Shown: in pieces, positions 17,612 to 25,636 of the stretch | How the letters are laid out: each line of letters starts with the position of its first letter | Position numbering within the stretch: the stretch's first letter is position 1 | Assembly (NCBI RefSeq): GCF_003062295.1 | Contig: NZ_PYCN01000013.1 | Location: 1-64,000, forward strand | Length of the DNA: 64,000 nt | Reading direction: 5' to 3' | Origin: Bradyrhizobium algeriense | Lineage (GTDB): Bacteria > Pseudomonadota > Alphaproteobacteria > Rhizobiales > Xanthobacteraceae | Program-made: the position numbers and the translations under genes | Notes under the pieces: model-generated | Seen by the model: only the letters and a program-made list of their open reading frames with translations | Told to the model about the DNA's origin: nothing | The model's database searches: none

Positions 17612-18466
17612 TCAGGCCGGACCGGTCGCGACCGGCGGGCCGTCGGCTGCGCCCCACTCCGTCCATGAGCCGTCATACAGCGCCGGGTTCTCGACGCCGA
17701 GGCGATAGAGCGCCAGCGTCAGCACGGCGGCGCTGACACCGGAGCCGCAACTGGTCACGATCGGTGCGTCGAGCTTCACGCCGGCGCCCGAGAACGCCGC
17801 GCGCAATTCTTCCAGCGATTTCATGGTGCCGGTCGCGGCATCGAACAGGTGGTTGTAGGGCAGGCTGAGACTGCCCGGGATATGCCCGGAGCGAAGGCCC
17901 GCCCGCGGCTCGGCCACCTTGCCCTGGTACCGCTCGTTGGCGCGTGCATCGATCACCTGCTCGGCGCGGCTGGCGAGATTGGCGATGAGCTGCTGCATGC
18001 TGCGCGTGCGCCGCGCATCGAACGCCGCCTTGAAGGTCGCAGGCTTCGGCGTCACCTCACCGTTCTCGACCTTGCGGCCCTCGGCGACCCACTTCTTCAA
18101 GCCGCCATTGAGTATGCGCACGTCCTTGCCGAACGACAGGAACATCCACCACACCCGGGGTGCGGCGACCCAGCCGCCGGAATCGTAGAGCACAACCGTG
18201 TCGTCATTGCCGATCCCGAGCCCGCCGACATCACGGCCGAATTGCTCGGCTGATGGGAACATGTGCGGCAGCGGGTTGGAATGATCGGACACCGCGTCGA
18301 CGTCGAAGAACACCGCGCCGGGAATATGCGCGGCGAGATAATCGTCCTTCGGCAGCGGCAGCACGCCCGGCATCTTGAACGAGGCGTCGATCACCTTGAC
18401 GCCGGGATCATTCAGGTGCGCGGCAAGCCATTCGGTGGAGACGAGCGGGTCGGTGGTGGTAGGCAT
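17612..18466 (-). CDS. sseA: 3-mercaptopyruvate sulfurtransferase
   Basis: A 284-residue tandem-rhodanese enzyme that transfers sulfur from 3-mercaptopyruvate to thiols or cyanide. The inactive N-terminal rhodanese domain covers about 8-135 (STEWLAAHL, HIPGAVFFDVDAVSD), and the active C-terminal domain about 160-280 with the catalytic loop CGSGVSAAV (Cys240). CGSG(V/T) is diagnostic for mercaptopyruvate sulfurtransferases as opposed to CRxGR thiosulfate sulfurtransferases. The start at 18466 gives the family-typical opening PLVSTEWLAAHL. A palindromic repeat separates it from the single-domain rhodanese gene upstream. Confidence 0.93.
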   Translation of the reverse strand: MPTTTDPLVSTEWLAAHLNDPGVKVIDASFKMPGVLPLPKDDYLAAHIPGAVFFDVDAVSDHSNPLPHMFPSAEQFGRDVGGLGIGNDDTVVLYDSGGWVAAPRVWWMFLSFGKDVRILNGGLKKWVAEGRKVENGEVTPKPATFKAAFDARRTRSMQQLIANLASRAEQVIDARANERYQGKVAEPRAGLRSGHIPGSLSLPYNHLFDAATGTMKSLEELRAAFSGAGVKLDAPIVTSCGSGVSAAVLTLALYRLGVENPALYDGSWTEWGAADGPPVATGPA

Positions 18467-18481
18467 GGCAAAATCCTTGCT

Positions 18482-18574
18482 GTCATTCCGGGGCACGCAA
18501 AGCGTGAACCCGGAATCTCGAGATTCTCCGATGTGCAATTGCACATCGTAGTTCGCTTCGCGCCCCGGAATGAC
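18482..18574. repeat. Palindromic intergenic repeat, family B copy 1
   Basis: The ends GTCATTCCGGGGC and GCCCCGGAATGAC are reverse complements, and the middle holds a CGGAATCTCGAGATTC segment with a second small palindrome (GTGCAATTGCAC). Copies 2 and 3 lie at 19023-19100 and 57477-57578 and share the ends and the CTCGAG core. Confidence 0.85.
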
Positions 18575-18584
18575 GTGGGAAAAA

Positions 18585-18995
18585 CTACTTCTTCTTCGGC
18601 TCCCACTTCTCGATCGGGCCGCCGGCGTCGCGCCAGGCGGCGAAACCGCCGCCCATATGGGCGACCGGCTTCAGGCCCATGTCCTGCGCGGTCTTGGCCG
18701 CGAGCGCCGAGCGCAGGCCGCCGGCGCAGTGGAAGATGAATTTCTTGTCCTCCTGGAAGATCGGCTTGGCGTAGGGGCTTTGCGGATCGATCCAGAATTC
18801 AAGCATGCCGCGGGTGCAGGAGAACGCGCCGGGGATCTTGCCCTCGCGCTCGATCTCGCGGGGGTCGCGGATATCGACGATCACGACGCCCGGGTCCTGC
18901 GCGGCCTTGATGGCGTCAGTGGCGCTGACAGTCTCGATCGCGGCGTTGGCTTCGTCGATCAGGGATTTGATGCCGCGGTGGATGGTCTGGGGCAT
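18585..18995 (-). CDS. Single-domain rhodanese-like protein
   Basis: A 136-residue cytoplasmic rhodanese. The catalytic loop is FHCAGGLRSAL with Cys90; VVIVDIRDPREIEREGKIPGA is the family hallmark strand and loop. Substrate specificity cannot be read from the loop. It lies upstream of sseA in the same direction, but a 93-base palindromic repeat stands between them, so co-transcription is uncertain. It may act in sulfur relay or cyanide or thiosulfate metabolism. Confidence 0.9.
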   Translation of the reverse strand: MPQTIHRGIKSLIDEANAAIETVSATDAIKAAQDPGVVIVDIRDPREIEREGKIPGAFSCTRGMLEFWIDPQSPYAKPIFQEDKKFIFHCAGGLRSALAAKTAQDMGLKPVAHMGGGFAAWRDAGGPIEKWEPKKK

Positions 18996-19022
18996 GAACT
19001 CTTCCTTGGTTGTTCTTGCACC

Positions 19023-19100
19023 GTCATTCCGGGATGGTCCGAAGGACCAGACCCGGAATCTCGAGATTCCGGGTTCGCGCTGCGCGCGCCCCGGAATGAC
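19023..19100. repeat. Palindromic intergenic repeat, family B copy 2
   Basis: Same ends as the copy at 18482 (GTCATTCCGGG and CCCCGGAATGAC) and the same central CCGGAATCTCGAGATTCCGG, here a perfect 20-base palindrome. It lies between the VWA gene and the rhodanese gene. Confidence 0.85.
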
Positions 19101-19109
19101 GGCGATGGC

Positions 19110-20285
19110 CTACCGCACCAGTTCCTTCATCGCGCCTTCGAGGCCTTCGATCGTGATCGGGTACATGCGCTCCGAAAGCAGCCGGCGGATGATGGTGGTG
19201 GATTCCGAATAGTCCCAGTGCTTCTGCGCCACAGGATTGAGCCAAACCGTGTGCGGATAGGTGCGCGTGATGCGCTCCAGCCAGACCGAGCCGGCCTCCT
19301 CATTGACGTGCTCGACCGAGCCGCCCGGCACCATGATCTCGTAAGGGCTCATCGAGGCGTCGCCGACGAACACCACCTTGTAGTCGTGTGGGTATTTGTG
19401 CAGCACGTCCCAGGTCGGCGTGCGGTCGGTGAAGCGGCGCTTGTTCTGTTTCCAGACGCCTTCATAGAGGCAGTTGTGGAAGTAGAAATACTCCATGTGC
19501 TTGAACTCGGACTTCGCCGCCGAGAACAGCTCCTCGACCTGCTCGATATGCGAATCCATCGAGCCGCCGATGTCGAAGAACACCAAAACCTTCACGGCAT
19601 TGCGCCGCTCGGGCCGCATGTGGACGTCGAGATAGCCGTGGTTGGCGGTTTCCCGGATCGTGGTGTCGAGGTCGAGTTCGTCGGGCGCGCCGGTGCGCGC
19701 GAATTTGCGTAAGCGCCGCAGCGCGATCTTGATGTTGCGGATGCCGAGCTCGACATTGCCGTCGAGGTCTTTGAACTCGCGCTTGTCCCACACCTTCACG
19801 GCGCGGTTGTTGCGGTTCTTCTCCTGCCCGATTCTTACGCCTTCGGGATTGTAGCCATGGGCGCCGAACGGCGAGGTTCCTGCCGTGCCGATCCACTTGT
19901 TGCCGCCCTGGTGACGGCCCTGTTGTTCCTTCAGGCGCTGGCGAAGCGTCTCCATGAGCTTGTCCCAGCCCATCGCCTCGATCTGCTTCTTCTCTTCCTC
20001 GGTGAGGTATTTTTCGGCCAGCTTCTTCAGCCACTCGGCGGGAATGTCCGCCTTCTCCATGGCGTCCAGCAGGCTTTCCAGCCCCTTGAACACGGTGCCG
20101 AAGACGCGGTCGAACTTGTCGAGGTTACGCTCGTCCTTCACCAGGGCGGCGCGGGAGAGATAGTAGAAATTCTCGACCGTCTGATCGGCGAGGTCGGCGT
20201 CGAGCGCCTCCATCAGCGTCAGATATTCACGCAGGGTCACCGGGACCTGCGCGTCGCGCAGCGATGTGAAGAATTGCAGGAACAT
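19110..20285 (-). CDS. CoxE-like VWA domain protein
   Basis: A 391-residue cytoplasmic protein of the CoxE-like VWA family. The first 130 residues are helical and highly charged (EWLKKLAEKYLTEEEKKQIE); the VWA domain begins around residue 230 with VLVFFDIGGSMDSHIEQ, where D238-x-G-x-S242 stands in for the classical DxSxS metal-ion-dependent adhesion motif. Later strands include VVFVGDASMSPYEI and TVWLNPV. Members work with MoxR AAA+ ATPases in assembling or activating enzyme complexes. A MoxR gene lies 485 bases away, divergently. The ATG at 20285 is used; a GTG at 20315 also exists. Confidence 0.9.
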   Translation of the reverse strand: MFLQFFTSLRDAQVPVTLREYLTLMEALDADLADQTVENFYYLSRAALVKDERNLDKFDRVFGTVFKGLESLLDAMEKADIPAEWLKKLAEKYLTEEEKKQIEAMGWDKLMETLRQRLKEQQGRHQGGNKWIGTAGTSPFGAHGYNPEGVRIGQEKNRNNRAVKVWDKREFKDLDGNVELGIRNIKIALRRLRKFARTGAPDELDLDTTIRETANHGYLDVHMRPERRNAVKVLVFFDIGGSMDSHIEQVEELFSAAKSEFKHMEYFYFHNCLYEGVWKQNKRRFTDRTPTWDVLHKYPHDYKVVFVGDASMSPYEIMVPGGSVEHVNEEAGSVWLERITRTYPHTVWLNPVAQKHWDYSESTTIIRRLLSERMYPITIEGLEGAMKELVR

Positions 20286-20426
20286 GGGATACAGATTGCC
20301 CGCCGGACCGCACACGTCAAGAGGCGGCGCACGTCAAGGGCCGGCGCATAGCTGTCAGGCCTAGACCGGGAGGCTTTTTCAATTACAATTGAGCCATAAA
20401 CGGCTTATTCCGGCAGGGGAAATTCA

Positions 20427-20669
20427 ATGGGCATCATTGCGGCACTGATCATCGGCGGTATCGCGGGCTGGCTTGCCGGGCTGATCGTGCGCGGCGCAGG
20501 GTTCGGGCTGATCGGCAACATCGTCGTCGGCATCATCGGCGCCCTGCTGGCGAGCTGGCTGTTGCCGCAACTGGGCGTCAGCCTCGGCGTGGGCTGGGTC
20601 CGCGATATCATCAACGCCACCATCGGCGCGGTGATCATCCTGGTGATCCTGTCGCTGATCAGACGCTGA
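20427..20669 (+). CDS. GlsB/YeaQ/YmgE family membrane protein
   Basis: An 80-residue protein made of three glycine-rich membrane segments: IAALIIGGIAGWLAGLIVRG, FGLIGNIVVGIIGALLASWL and INATIGAVIILVILSLI. The GWLAG...GFG(L)IGNIVVGIIGA pattern is the signature of the transglycosylase-associated/GlsB family of small stress-related inner-membrane proteins. AGGGGAAATTCA precedes the ATG. It lies between the divergent CoxE-like and MoxR genes and is followed by a hairpin. Confidence 0.92.
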   Translation: MGIIAALIIGGIAGWLAGLIVRGAGFGLIGNIVVGIIGALLASWLLPQLGVSLGVGWVRDIINATIGAVIILVILSLIRR

Positions 20670-20693
20670 GGATAAACGCATCAATTTCAATCG

Positions 20694-20717
20694 CGACCGC
20701 CGGACCGGCGGTCGTTT
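20694..20717 (+). terminator. Hairpin after GlsB/YeaQ gene
   Basis: Arms CGACCGCCGG and CCGGCGGTCG, separated by one base, are followed by TTTACT. The T run is short, so termination would be partial and could allow read-through into the MoxR gene 55 bases on. Confidence 0.5.
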
Positions 20718-20769
20718 ACTGTTCAGGCCGCGAGCGGCCCAAGAACGAAGCAACAAGGCAAACGGATAG

Positions 20770-21612
20770 ATGAAATTTACCGGCACCAAGGACTATGTCG
20801 CCACCGACGACCTCAAGGTCGCCGTCAACGCCTCGATCGTGCTCGAGCGCCCGCTGCTGATCAAGGGCGAGCCCGGCACCGGCAAGACCGTGCTGGCGGA
20901 GGAAGTCTCGAAAGCGCTCGGCGCACCACTGCTGACCTGGCACATCAAGTCCACCACCAAGGCGCAGCAGGGCCTGTACGAGTACGACGCGGTGTCGCGC
21001 CTGCGCGACAGCCAGCTCGGCGATCCCCGGGTTTCCGACATCTCGAACTACATCAAGCGCGGCAAATTGTGGGACGCCTTCACCCATGACAAGCGCCCGG
21101 TGCTGCTGATCGACGAGATCGACAAGGCGGATATCGAATTTCCGAACGACCTGCTGCTCGAACTCGATCGCATGGAGTTCTTCGTCTACGAGACCGGCGA
21201 GAACATCAAGGCGAGCCTGCGCCCGATCGTGATGATCACCTCGAACAACGAGAAGGAACTGCCGGACGCGTTCCTGCGCCGCTGCTTCTTCCACTACATC
21301 AAGTTCCCCGACGCCGACACCATGGGCCGGATCGTCGACGTGCATTTCCCCGGCATCAAGAAACGCCTGGTGGAAGAGGCGCTGCGGATATTCTTCGAGG
21401 TGCGCGAAGTGCCGGGCCTGAAGAAGAAGCCCTCGACCTCCGAGTTGCTCGACTGGCTCAAGCTGCTCTTGAACGAGGACATCACCCCGGAAATGCTCAG
21501 GGAGCGCGACCCGCGCAAGCTGATCCCGCCGCTGCACGGCGCGCTGCTCAAGAACGAACAGGACGTGCACCTGTTCGAGCGGCTGGCGTTCCTCAGCCGG
21601 CGCGAAGTGTGA
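20770..21612 (+). CDS. MoxR family AAA+ ATPase
   Basis: A 280-residue AAA+ ATPase that acts as a chaperone for maturation of enzyme complexes, usually with a VWA partner. Walker A is GEPGTGKT (residues 33-40), Walker B is LLIDEIDKAD (about 114-123), sensor 1 is in MITSNNEKELPDAFLRRC, which also holds the arginine finger region. The C-terminal lid runs from about 200. The CoxE-like VWA gene lies upstream on the other strand, matching the usual MoxR-CoxE pairing although here it is divergent. A strong terminator follows. Confidence 0.93.
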   Translation: MKFTGTKDYVATDDLKVAVNASIVLERPLLIKGEPGTGKTVLAEEVSKALGAPLLTWHIKSTTKAQQGLYEYDAVSRLRDSQLGDPRVSDISNYIKRGKLWDAFTHDKRPVLLIDEIDKADIEFPNDLLLELDRMEFFVYETGENIKASLRPIVMITSNNEKELPDAFLRRCFFHYIKFPDADTMGRIVDVHFPGIKKRLVEEALRIFFEVREVPGLKKKPSTSELLDWLKLLLNEDITPEMLRERDPRKLIPPLHGALLKNEQDVHLFERLAFLSRREV

Positions 21613-21629
21613 TTCGCTGACGACTACCG

Positions 21630-21657
21630 CGCCAGAACCCCAAGGTTCTGGCGTTTT
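21630..21657 (+). terminator. Rho-independent terminator after moxR-like gene
   Basis: Stem CGCCAGAACC / GGTTCTGGCG with a four-base CCAA loop, followed by TTTT. It starts 18 bases after the MoxR stop codon. Confidence 0.88.
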
Positions 21658-21694
21658 GCTTTCAAAACACAACAAACCAAAAAGAACAGGGAAG

Positions 21695-23197
21695 ATGAAC
21701 GTTCAAACCCAGATCGACAGGGCTTCACCCCGCACATCAGAGCATTTCGACGTCCTGATCGCCGGCGCCGGGATTTCGGGCGTTGGCGCGGCCTACCACC
21801 TCGCCACGCAATGCCCGGGAACGAGCTTCGTCGCGCTGGAAGCGCAAAAGACTTTTGGCGGCACCTGGACCACGCATCGCTATCCGGGCATTCGCTCCGA
21901 CAGCGACCTGCATACGTTCGGCTACCGCTTCAAGCCATGGACATCAGCGCCGATCGCAAGCGCCGCCGAAATCCTGAAATACATGGGCGAGGTGATTGAG
22001 GAGAACGATCTCGCGCCGCACATCCGCTATCAGCACACCATCACCTCCGCGAAATGGTCGAGCGCGGAAAACCTCTGGACCATCGAAGCCACCCGCACCG
22101 ACACCGGCGAAAACCTTCGCTTCACCACTAATTTCTTCTGGATGTGCCAGGGCTATTACCGCCACACCGAGGGCTACACGCCGGAATGGAAGGACATGGC
22201 CAGGTTCAAGGGCCGCATCGTCCATCCGCAGAAATGGCCTGAAGACCTCGACTACAAGAACAAGCGCGTGATCGTGATCGGCTCGGGTGCTACCGCGGCG
22301 ACGCTGATCCCGGCGCTGGCGAACGATTGCGCGCATGTCACCATGCTGCAGCGTTCGCCGACCTATTTCCGCACCGGGCGGAACGCGATAGAAATCGCCG
22401 AGGAGCTGCGGAAACTGCAGGTCGACGAGACCTGGATCCACGAAATCACGCGACGAAAAATCCTGTTCGATCAGGACGCCTTCACGCGCAAGACGTTCGC
22501 GGAGCCGGAAGCGGCGAAGAAGGATTTGCTGTCGGCGGTCGAAGCCTATCTCGGCAAGGACTACGACATCGCGACGCACTTCACGCCAAAGTACCGGCCG
22601 TGGCGGCAGCGCATCGCCTTCATTCCCGACGGCGATCTGTTCCAGGGCATCAAGTCCGGCAAGGCCTCCGTCGTCACCGACGAGATCGACCGCTTCACCG
22701 AAAAGGGCATTCTGCTGAAATCCGGCAAGGAGCTTGAAGCCGACATCATCGTCACCGCAACCGGTTTCAACCTCTGTGCCGATGGCGACATCGAATTCGC
22801 CATCGACGGCAAGCCGCTCGACTTCGCCGACACCGTGACCTATCGCGGCATGATGTTCACCGGCGTGCCGAACCTGGTCTGGGTGTTCGGCTATTTCCGC
22901 GCCAGCTGGACGCTGCGCGTCGACCTCGTCGCCGACTTCGTCTGCCGGCTGCTCACGCACATGAAGGAGACCGGCGCGAAAAAGGTGACGCCGGCGTTGC
23001 GTCCCGAAGACCACAACATGCCGCTGTTGCCCTGGATCGATCCGGAGAACTTCAATCCCGGCTACATGATGCGCGGCATGCATCTGCTGCCCAAGCGCGG
23101 CGAGAAGCCGGAATGGCAGCACAACCAGGATTACTGGGCGGAGAAGGACGAATTCCCGGGCATCGACCTCAAGGACAAGGCGTTCGTTTACGGCTGA
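21695..23197 (+). CDS. Baeyer-Villiger-type flavin monooxygenase
   Basis: A 500-residue NAD(P)H- and FAD-dependent monooxygenase. The FAD Rossmann motif is LIAGAGISGVGAAYHL (about 21-36), the NADPH motif is VIVIGSGATAATLIPAL (about 192-208), and between them lies FKGRIVHPQKW, matching the FxGxxxHxxxW fingerprint of type I Baeyer-Villiger and N-hydroxylating monooxygenases (F171, G173, H177, W181). VTATGFNL is the later ATG motif. Such enzymes insert oxygen next to ketones or oxidise N or S atoms; the substrate is unknown. The ATG at 21695 has AACAGGGAAG upstream. Confidence 0.92.
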   Translation: MNVQTQIDRASPRTSEHFDVLIAGAGISGVGAAYHLATQCPGTSFVALEAQKTFGGTWTTHRYPGIRSDSDLHTFGYRFKPWTSAPIASAAEILKYMGEVIEENDLAPHIRYQHTITSAKWSSAENLWTIEATRTDTGENLRFTTNFFWMCQGYYRHTEGYTPEWKDMARFKGRIVHPQKWPEDLDYKNKRVIVIGSGATAATLIPALANDCAHVTMLQRSPTYFRTGRNAIEIAEELRKLQVDETWIHEITRRKILFDQDAFTRKTFAEPEAAKKDLLSAVEAYLGKDYDIATHFTPKYRPWRQRIAFIPDGDLFQGIKSGKASVVTDEIDRFTEKGILLKSGKELEADIIVTATGFNLCADGDIEFAIDGKPLDFADTVTYRGMMFTGVPNLVWVFGYFRASWTLRVDLVADFVCRLLTHMKETGAKKVTPALRPEDHNMPLLPWIDPENFNPGYMMRGMHLLPKRGEKPEWQHNQDYWAEKDEFPGIDLKDKAFVYG

Positions 23198-23212
23198 GTC
23201 CGTCGCCTGACG

Positions 23213-23239
23213 CCGAGTGACGGTGACTCCGTCACTCGG
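23213..23239. terminator. Hairpin between convergent genes
   Basis: Arms CCGAGTGACGG and CCGTCACTCGG, 11 base pairs, with a five-base TGACT loop, between the monooxygenase stop and the O-methyltransferase stop. There is no T run, but the position between convergent genes suits a bidirectional barrier. Confidence 0.6.
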
Positions 23240-23245
23240 TAAAGC

Positions 23246-24262
23246 TCAAGCGGGATGTGCCTCGATCACGTTGAAGCGGCCGGCTGAATAGGTCGTGACC
23301 AGATCGAAGCCGCTTCTGTCGAGCAATTCGCGGTACTGCGCCTTGGTGCGCTCGAGCCCTCCGGGCCCGCGAAGCATGTTCAGATCGCTCAACGCCTGCT
23401 CCCTGTCCTCAACTGCCATGGTCGGCGCCTCCGGCATCAGCCGTTCCACCAGAAGCAGCTTGCCGCTGTCAGGGAGCGCCTTGCGACAGTTTTGCAGGAT
23501 CGTCACGCTGCGCGCATCGTCCCAGTCGTGAATGATGCTCTTGAGGATGATCGCATCTGCGATCGCCGGCACCGCCTCGAAGAAATCGCCGGCGGCGAAT
23601 TCCACGCGGTCATCGACGCCGGTCTGCCTGAGATGCTTGCTTGCGGCTTCGGCACATCTCGGAAGATCGAAAACAGTTCCGCGCAGTTTCCGGTTTTGCT
23701 GTGCGATGGCGCCGAGCAATTCGCCGGACCCGCCGCCGACGTCCATCAAATGGCGTATCCCGCCGAAATCGTAGGCGCGTAGGACATCCGGCGTCACCAG
23801 CCGCGTGAGCTCGGTCATCGCAGCATTGAACTTGTCGACGATTTCAGGTGTTCGACCCATCAGCTCGAAAGCGTTGGCAAGGCCCTGCAATTCCGCCGCA
23901 GTCTTGCCAGTCATCACGGATTCAAGCATCCCGCTCCAGGCCTTTGAAATCATCTCGCCTTCAAAGATCGCCCAGCCCTTGAACGATTGCTCGGCGCCGC
24001 TGTCGAGGCAGGATCCCACTTCCGTCAATGCGTAGCGATCTTCGCCGCTACGCGAGCATATGCCGATGGTGGAGAGCACGGTCAGCAGACGTCCAAGCGC
24101 CCGTTCATCCGCCCCGGTTGCCTTGGCGAGCTTGCCAAGCGTCTGCGGTCCGTCCCGCAGCAGCTCGGCGAGCCCTAGTCTGGCGGCGACATAGATCACC
24201 GCCGTGACACGGTGCGACTGGATCAAATCGAAAAGCTTGAGGGCTGGTACTTGCGACGACAT
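23246..24262 (-). CDS. O-methyltransferase, Methyltransf_2 family
   Basis: A 338-residue SAM-dependent methyltransferase. I chose the ATG at 24262, which has a strong AAAGGAGG site. The N-terminal 90 residues form the winged-helix dimerisation domain (FDLIQSHRVTAVIYVAARLG, LGRLLTVLSTIGI). SAM motif I is LMDVGGGSGELL (about 172-183), and SIIHDWDD (His245) is the catalytic His motif of caffeate/hydroxyneurosporene-type O-methyltransferases. The substrate is probably a phenol or hydroxylated small molecule. The vanillate demethylation genes lie next door, divergently, which makes an aromatic substrate tempting but unproven. Confidence 0.9.
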   Translation of the reverse strand: MSSQVPALKLFDLIQSHRVTAVIYVAARLGLAELLRDGPQTLGKLAKATGADERALGRLLTVLSTIGICSRSGEDRYALTEVGSCLDSGAEQSFKGWAIFEGEMISKAWSGMLESVMTGKTAAELQGLANAFELMGRTPEIVDKFNAAMTELTRLVTPDVLRAYDFGGIRHLMDVGGGSGELLGAIAQQNRKLRGTVFDLPRCAEAASKHLRQTGVDDRVEFAAGDFFEAVPAIADAIILKSIIHDWDDARSVTILQNCRKALPDSGKLLLVERLMPEAPTMAVEDREQALSDLNMLRGPGGLERTKAQYRELLDRSGFDLVTTYSAGRFNVIEAHPA

Positions 24263-24483
24263 CGTGCCTCCTTTTGCCGTTGCAGATTCGAATGCGATCT
24301 CCCCGCGGGTTTGCCGAGCGCTGCTCGGAACTGGATTGGCGCTGCGGCTTTCGCCGGCCATTGCCAGTGCGAGGCGGGAGTTATTCGCTCCGACGACGCC
24401 TGCATGTCCATGGGAGTTGCAAGCTCGGCCGTGGAAGGGTGACGGCTAACCGGAGCAAGCGAAATGAGGTAATTCACAAAAGG

Positions 24484-24495
24484 TATGTATACTTT
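24484..24495. promoter_or_regulatory. Operator-like site 1 (GTATAC) upstream of vanA
   Basis: TATGTATACTTT contains the palindrome GTATAC, the half-site plan (GT-AC) typical of FCD-type GntR repressors. A second GTATAC lies 62 bases downstream, i.e. about six helical turns away. The van cluster encodes a GntR/FCD regulator, so this is a likely operator. Confidence 0.6.
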
Positions 24496-24545
24496 AATGG
24501 TATTTAGATGCGTCAAACAAGCCAATTTGCCATTTTCCAGCAACT

Positions 24546-24557
24546 ATTGTATACATC
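24546..24557. promoter_or_regulatory. Operator-like site 2 (GTATAC) upstream of vanA
   Basis: ATTGTATACATC contains the same GTATAC palindrome with the flanking T/A typical of GntR operators. It ends 26 bases before the vanA start codon, where a bound repressor would block the promoter or early transcription. Confidence 0.65.
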
Positions 24558-24582
24558 TTGCACTCAGTAAGGGAGTGCAGCC

Positions 24583-25632
24583 ATGCCATCCTCGTTTCCG
24601 CTCAACGCCTGGTACGCCGCCGCCTGGGATGTCGACCTCAAGCACGCGCTGTTTCCGCGCACGATCTGCGGCAAGCATGTCGTGATGTACCGCCAGTCCG
24701 ACGGGCGGGTGTGCGCGCTGGAGGACGCCTGCTGGCACCGGCTGGTGCCGCTGTCCAAGGGGCGGCTCGACGGCGACACCGTCGTCTGCGGCTATCACGG
24801 GCTGAAATACAATGCGCAGGGCCGCTGCACCTACATGCCCTCGCAGGAAACCATCAATCCTTCCGCCTGCGTGCGCGCCTATCCCGTGGTGGAACGGCAT
24901 CGTTTCATCTGGCTGTGGATGGGCGATCCGGCGCTGGCCGATCCCGCGCTGGTGCCGGACATGCACTGGAACGACGATCCGGCCTGGGCCGGCGACGGCA
25001 AGACCATTCATGTGAAGTGCGACTACCGCTTGGTGGTCGATAATCTGATGGACCTGACCCACGAGACCTTCGTGCATGGCTCCAGCATCGGCAACGACCA
25101 CGTCGCCGAAGCGCCATTCGACGTCACCCATGGCGACAAGACCGTGACCGTGACGCGCTGGATGAAGGGCATCGATGCCCCGCCCTTCTGGGCGGCGCAG
25201 TTGCAGAAGCCGGGTGCGGTCGACCGCTGGCAGATCATCAACTTCCAGGCGCCCGGCACCGTCAATATCGACGTCGGCGTTGCGCCCGCGGGCACCGGCG
25301 CGCCGGAGGGCGACCGCTCGCAGGGCGTCAATGGCTTTGTGCTCAACACCATGACGCCGGAGACCGAAACCACCTGTCACTATTTCTGGGCCTTCGTCCG
25401 CAATTACCGGACCACCGAGCAGAAGCTGACCACCGATATCCGCGAGGGCGTTGCCGGCATCTTCCACGAGGATGAAATCATCCTCGAAGCGCAGCAGCGC
25501 GCGATGGACGAAAATCCGGACCGCACCTTCTACAACCTCAACATCGACGCCGGCGCGATGTGGGCGCGGCGCGTGATCGACCGCATGGTCGCGCGCGAGA
25601 CCGCGCCGTATACCGCGCAAGCCGCGGAGTGA
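24583..25632 (+). CDS. vanA: Vanillate O-demethylase oxygenase subunit
   Basis: A 349-residue Rieske non-heme iron oxygenase that demethylates vanillate to protocatechuate and formaldehyde with electrons from VanB. The Rieske cluster ligands are C50 and H52 (CWH) and C69 and H72 (CGYH). The catalytic iron is bound by H160 and H165 in THETFVH and probably an Asp near FHEDEI. The opening FPLNAWYAAAWDVDL is typical of VanA. It is the first gene of a three-gene cluster with a regulator four bases on and the reductase after that. The related methoxybenzoate demethylases cannot be excluded. Confidence 0.92.
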   Translation: MPSSFPLNAWYAAAWDVDLKHALFPRTICGKHVVMYRQSDGRVCALEDACWHRLVPLSKGRLDGDTVVCGYHGLKYNAQGRCTYMPSQETINPSACVRAYPVVERHRFIWLWMGDPALADPALVPDMHWNDDPAWAGDGKTIHVKCDYRLVVDNLMDLTHETFVHGSSIGNDHVAEAPFDVTHGDKTVTVTRWMKGIDAPPFWAAQLQKPGAVDRWQIINFQAPGTVNIDVGVAPAGTGAPEGDRSQGVNGFVLNTMTPETETTCHYFWAFVRNYRTTEQKLTTDIREGVAGIFHEDEIILEAQQRAMDENPDRTFYNLNIDAGAMWARRVIDRMVARETAPYTAQAAE

Positions 25633-25636
25633 GATC

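Larger units (their letters stand above)
24263..24582. other. Divergent promoter region, O-methyltransferase and vanA
   Basis: About 320 bases between two divergent genes. The left half carries only out-of-frame short open frames. The right part (24470-24560) is much more AT-rich than the surroundings and holds the two GTATAC sites listed separately. The vanA ribosome binding site AAGGGA lies at about 24569. Confidence 0.6.
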
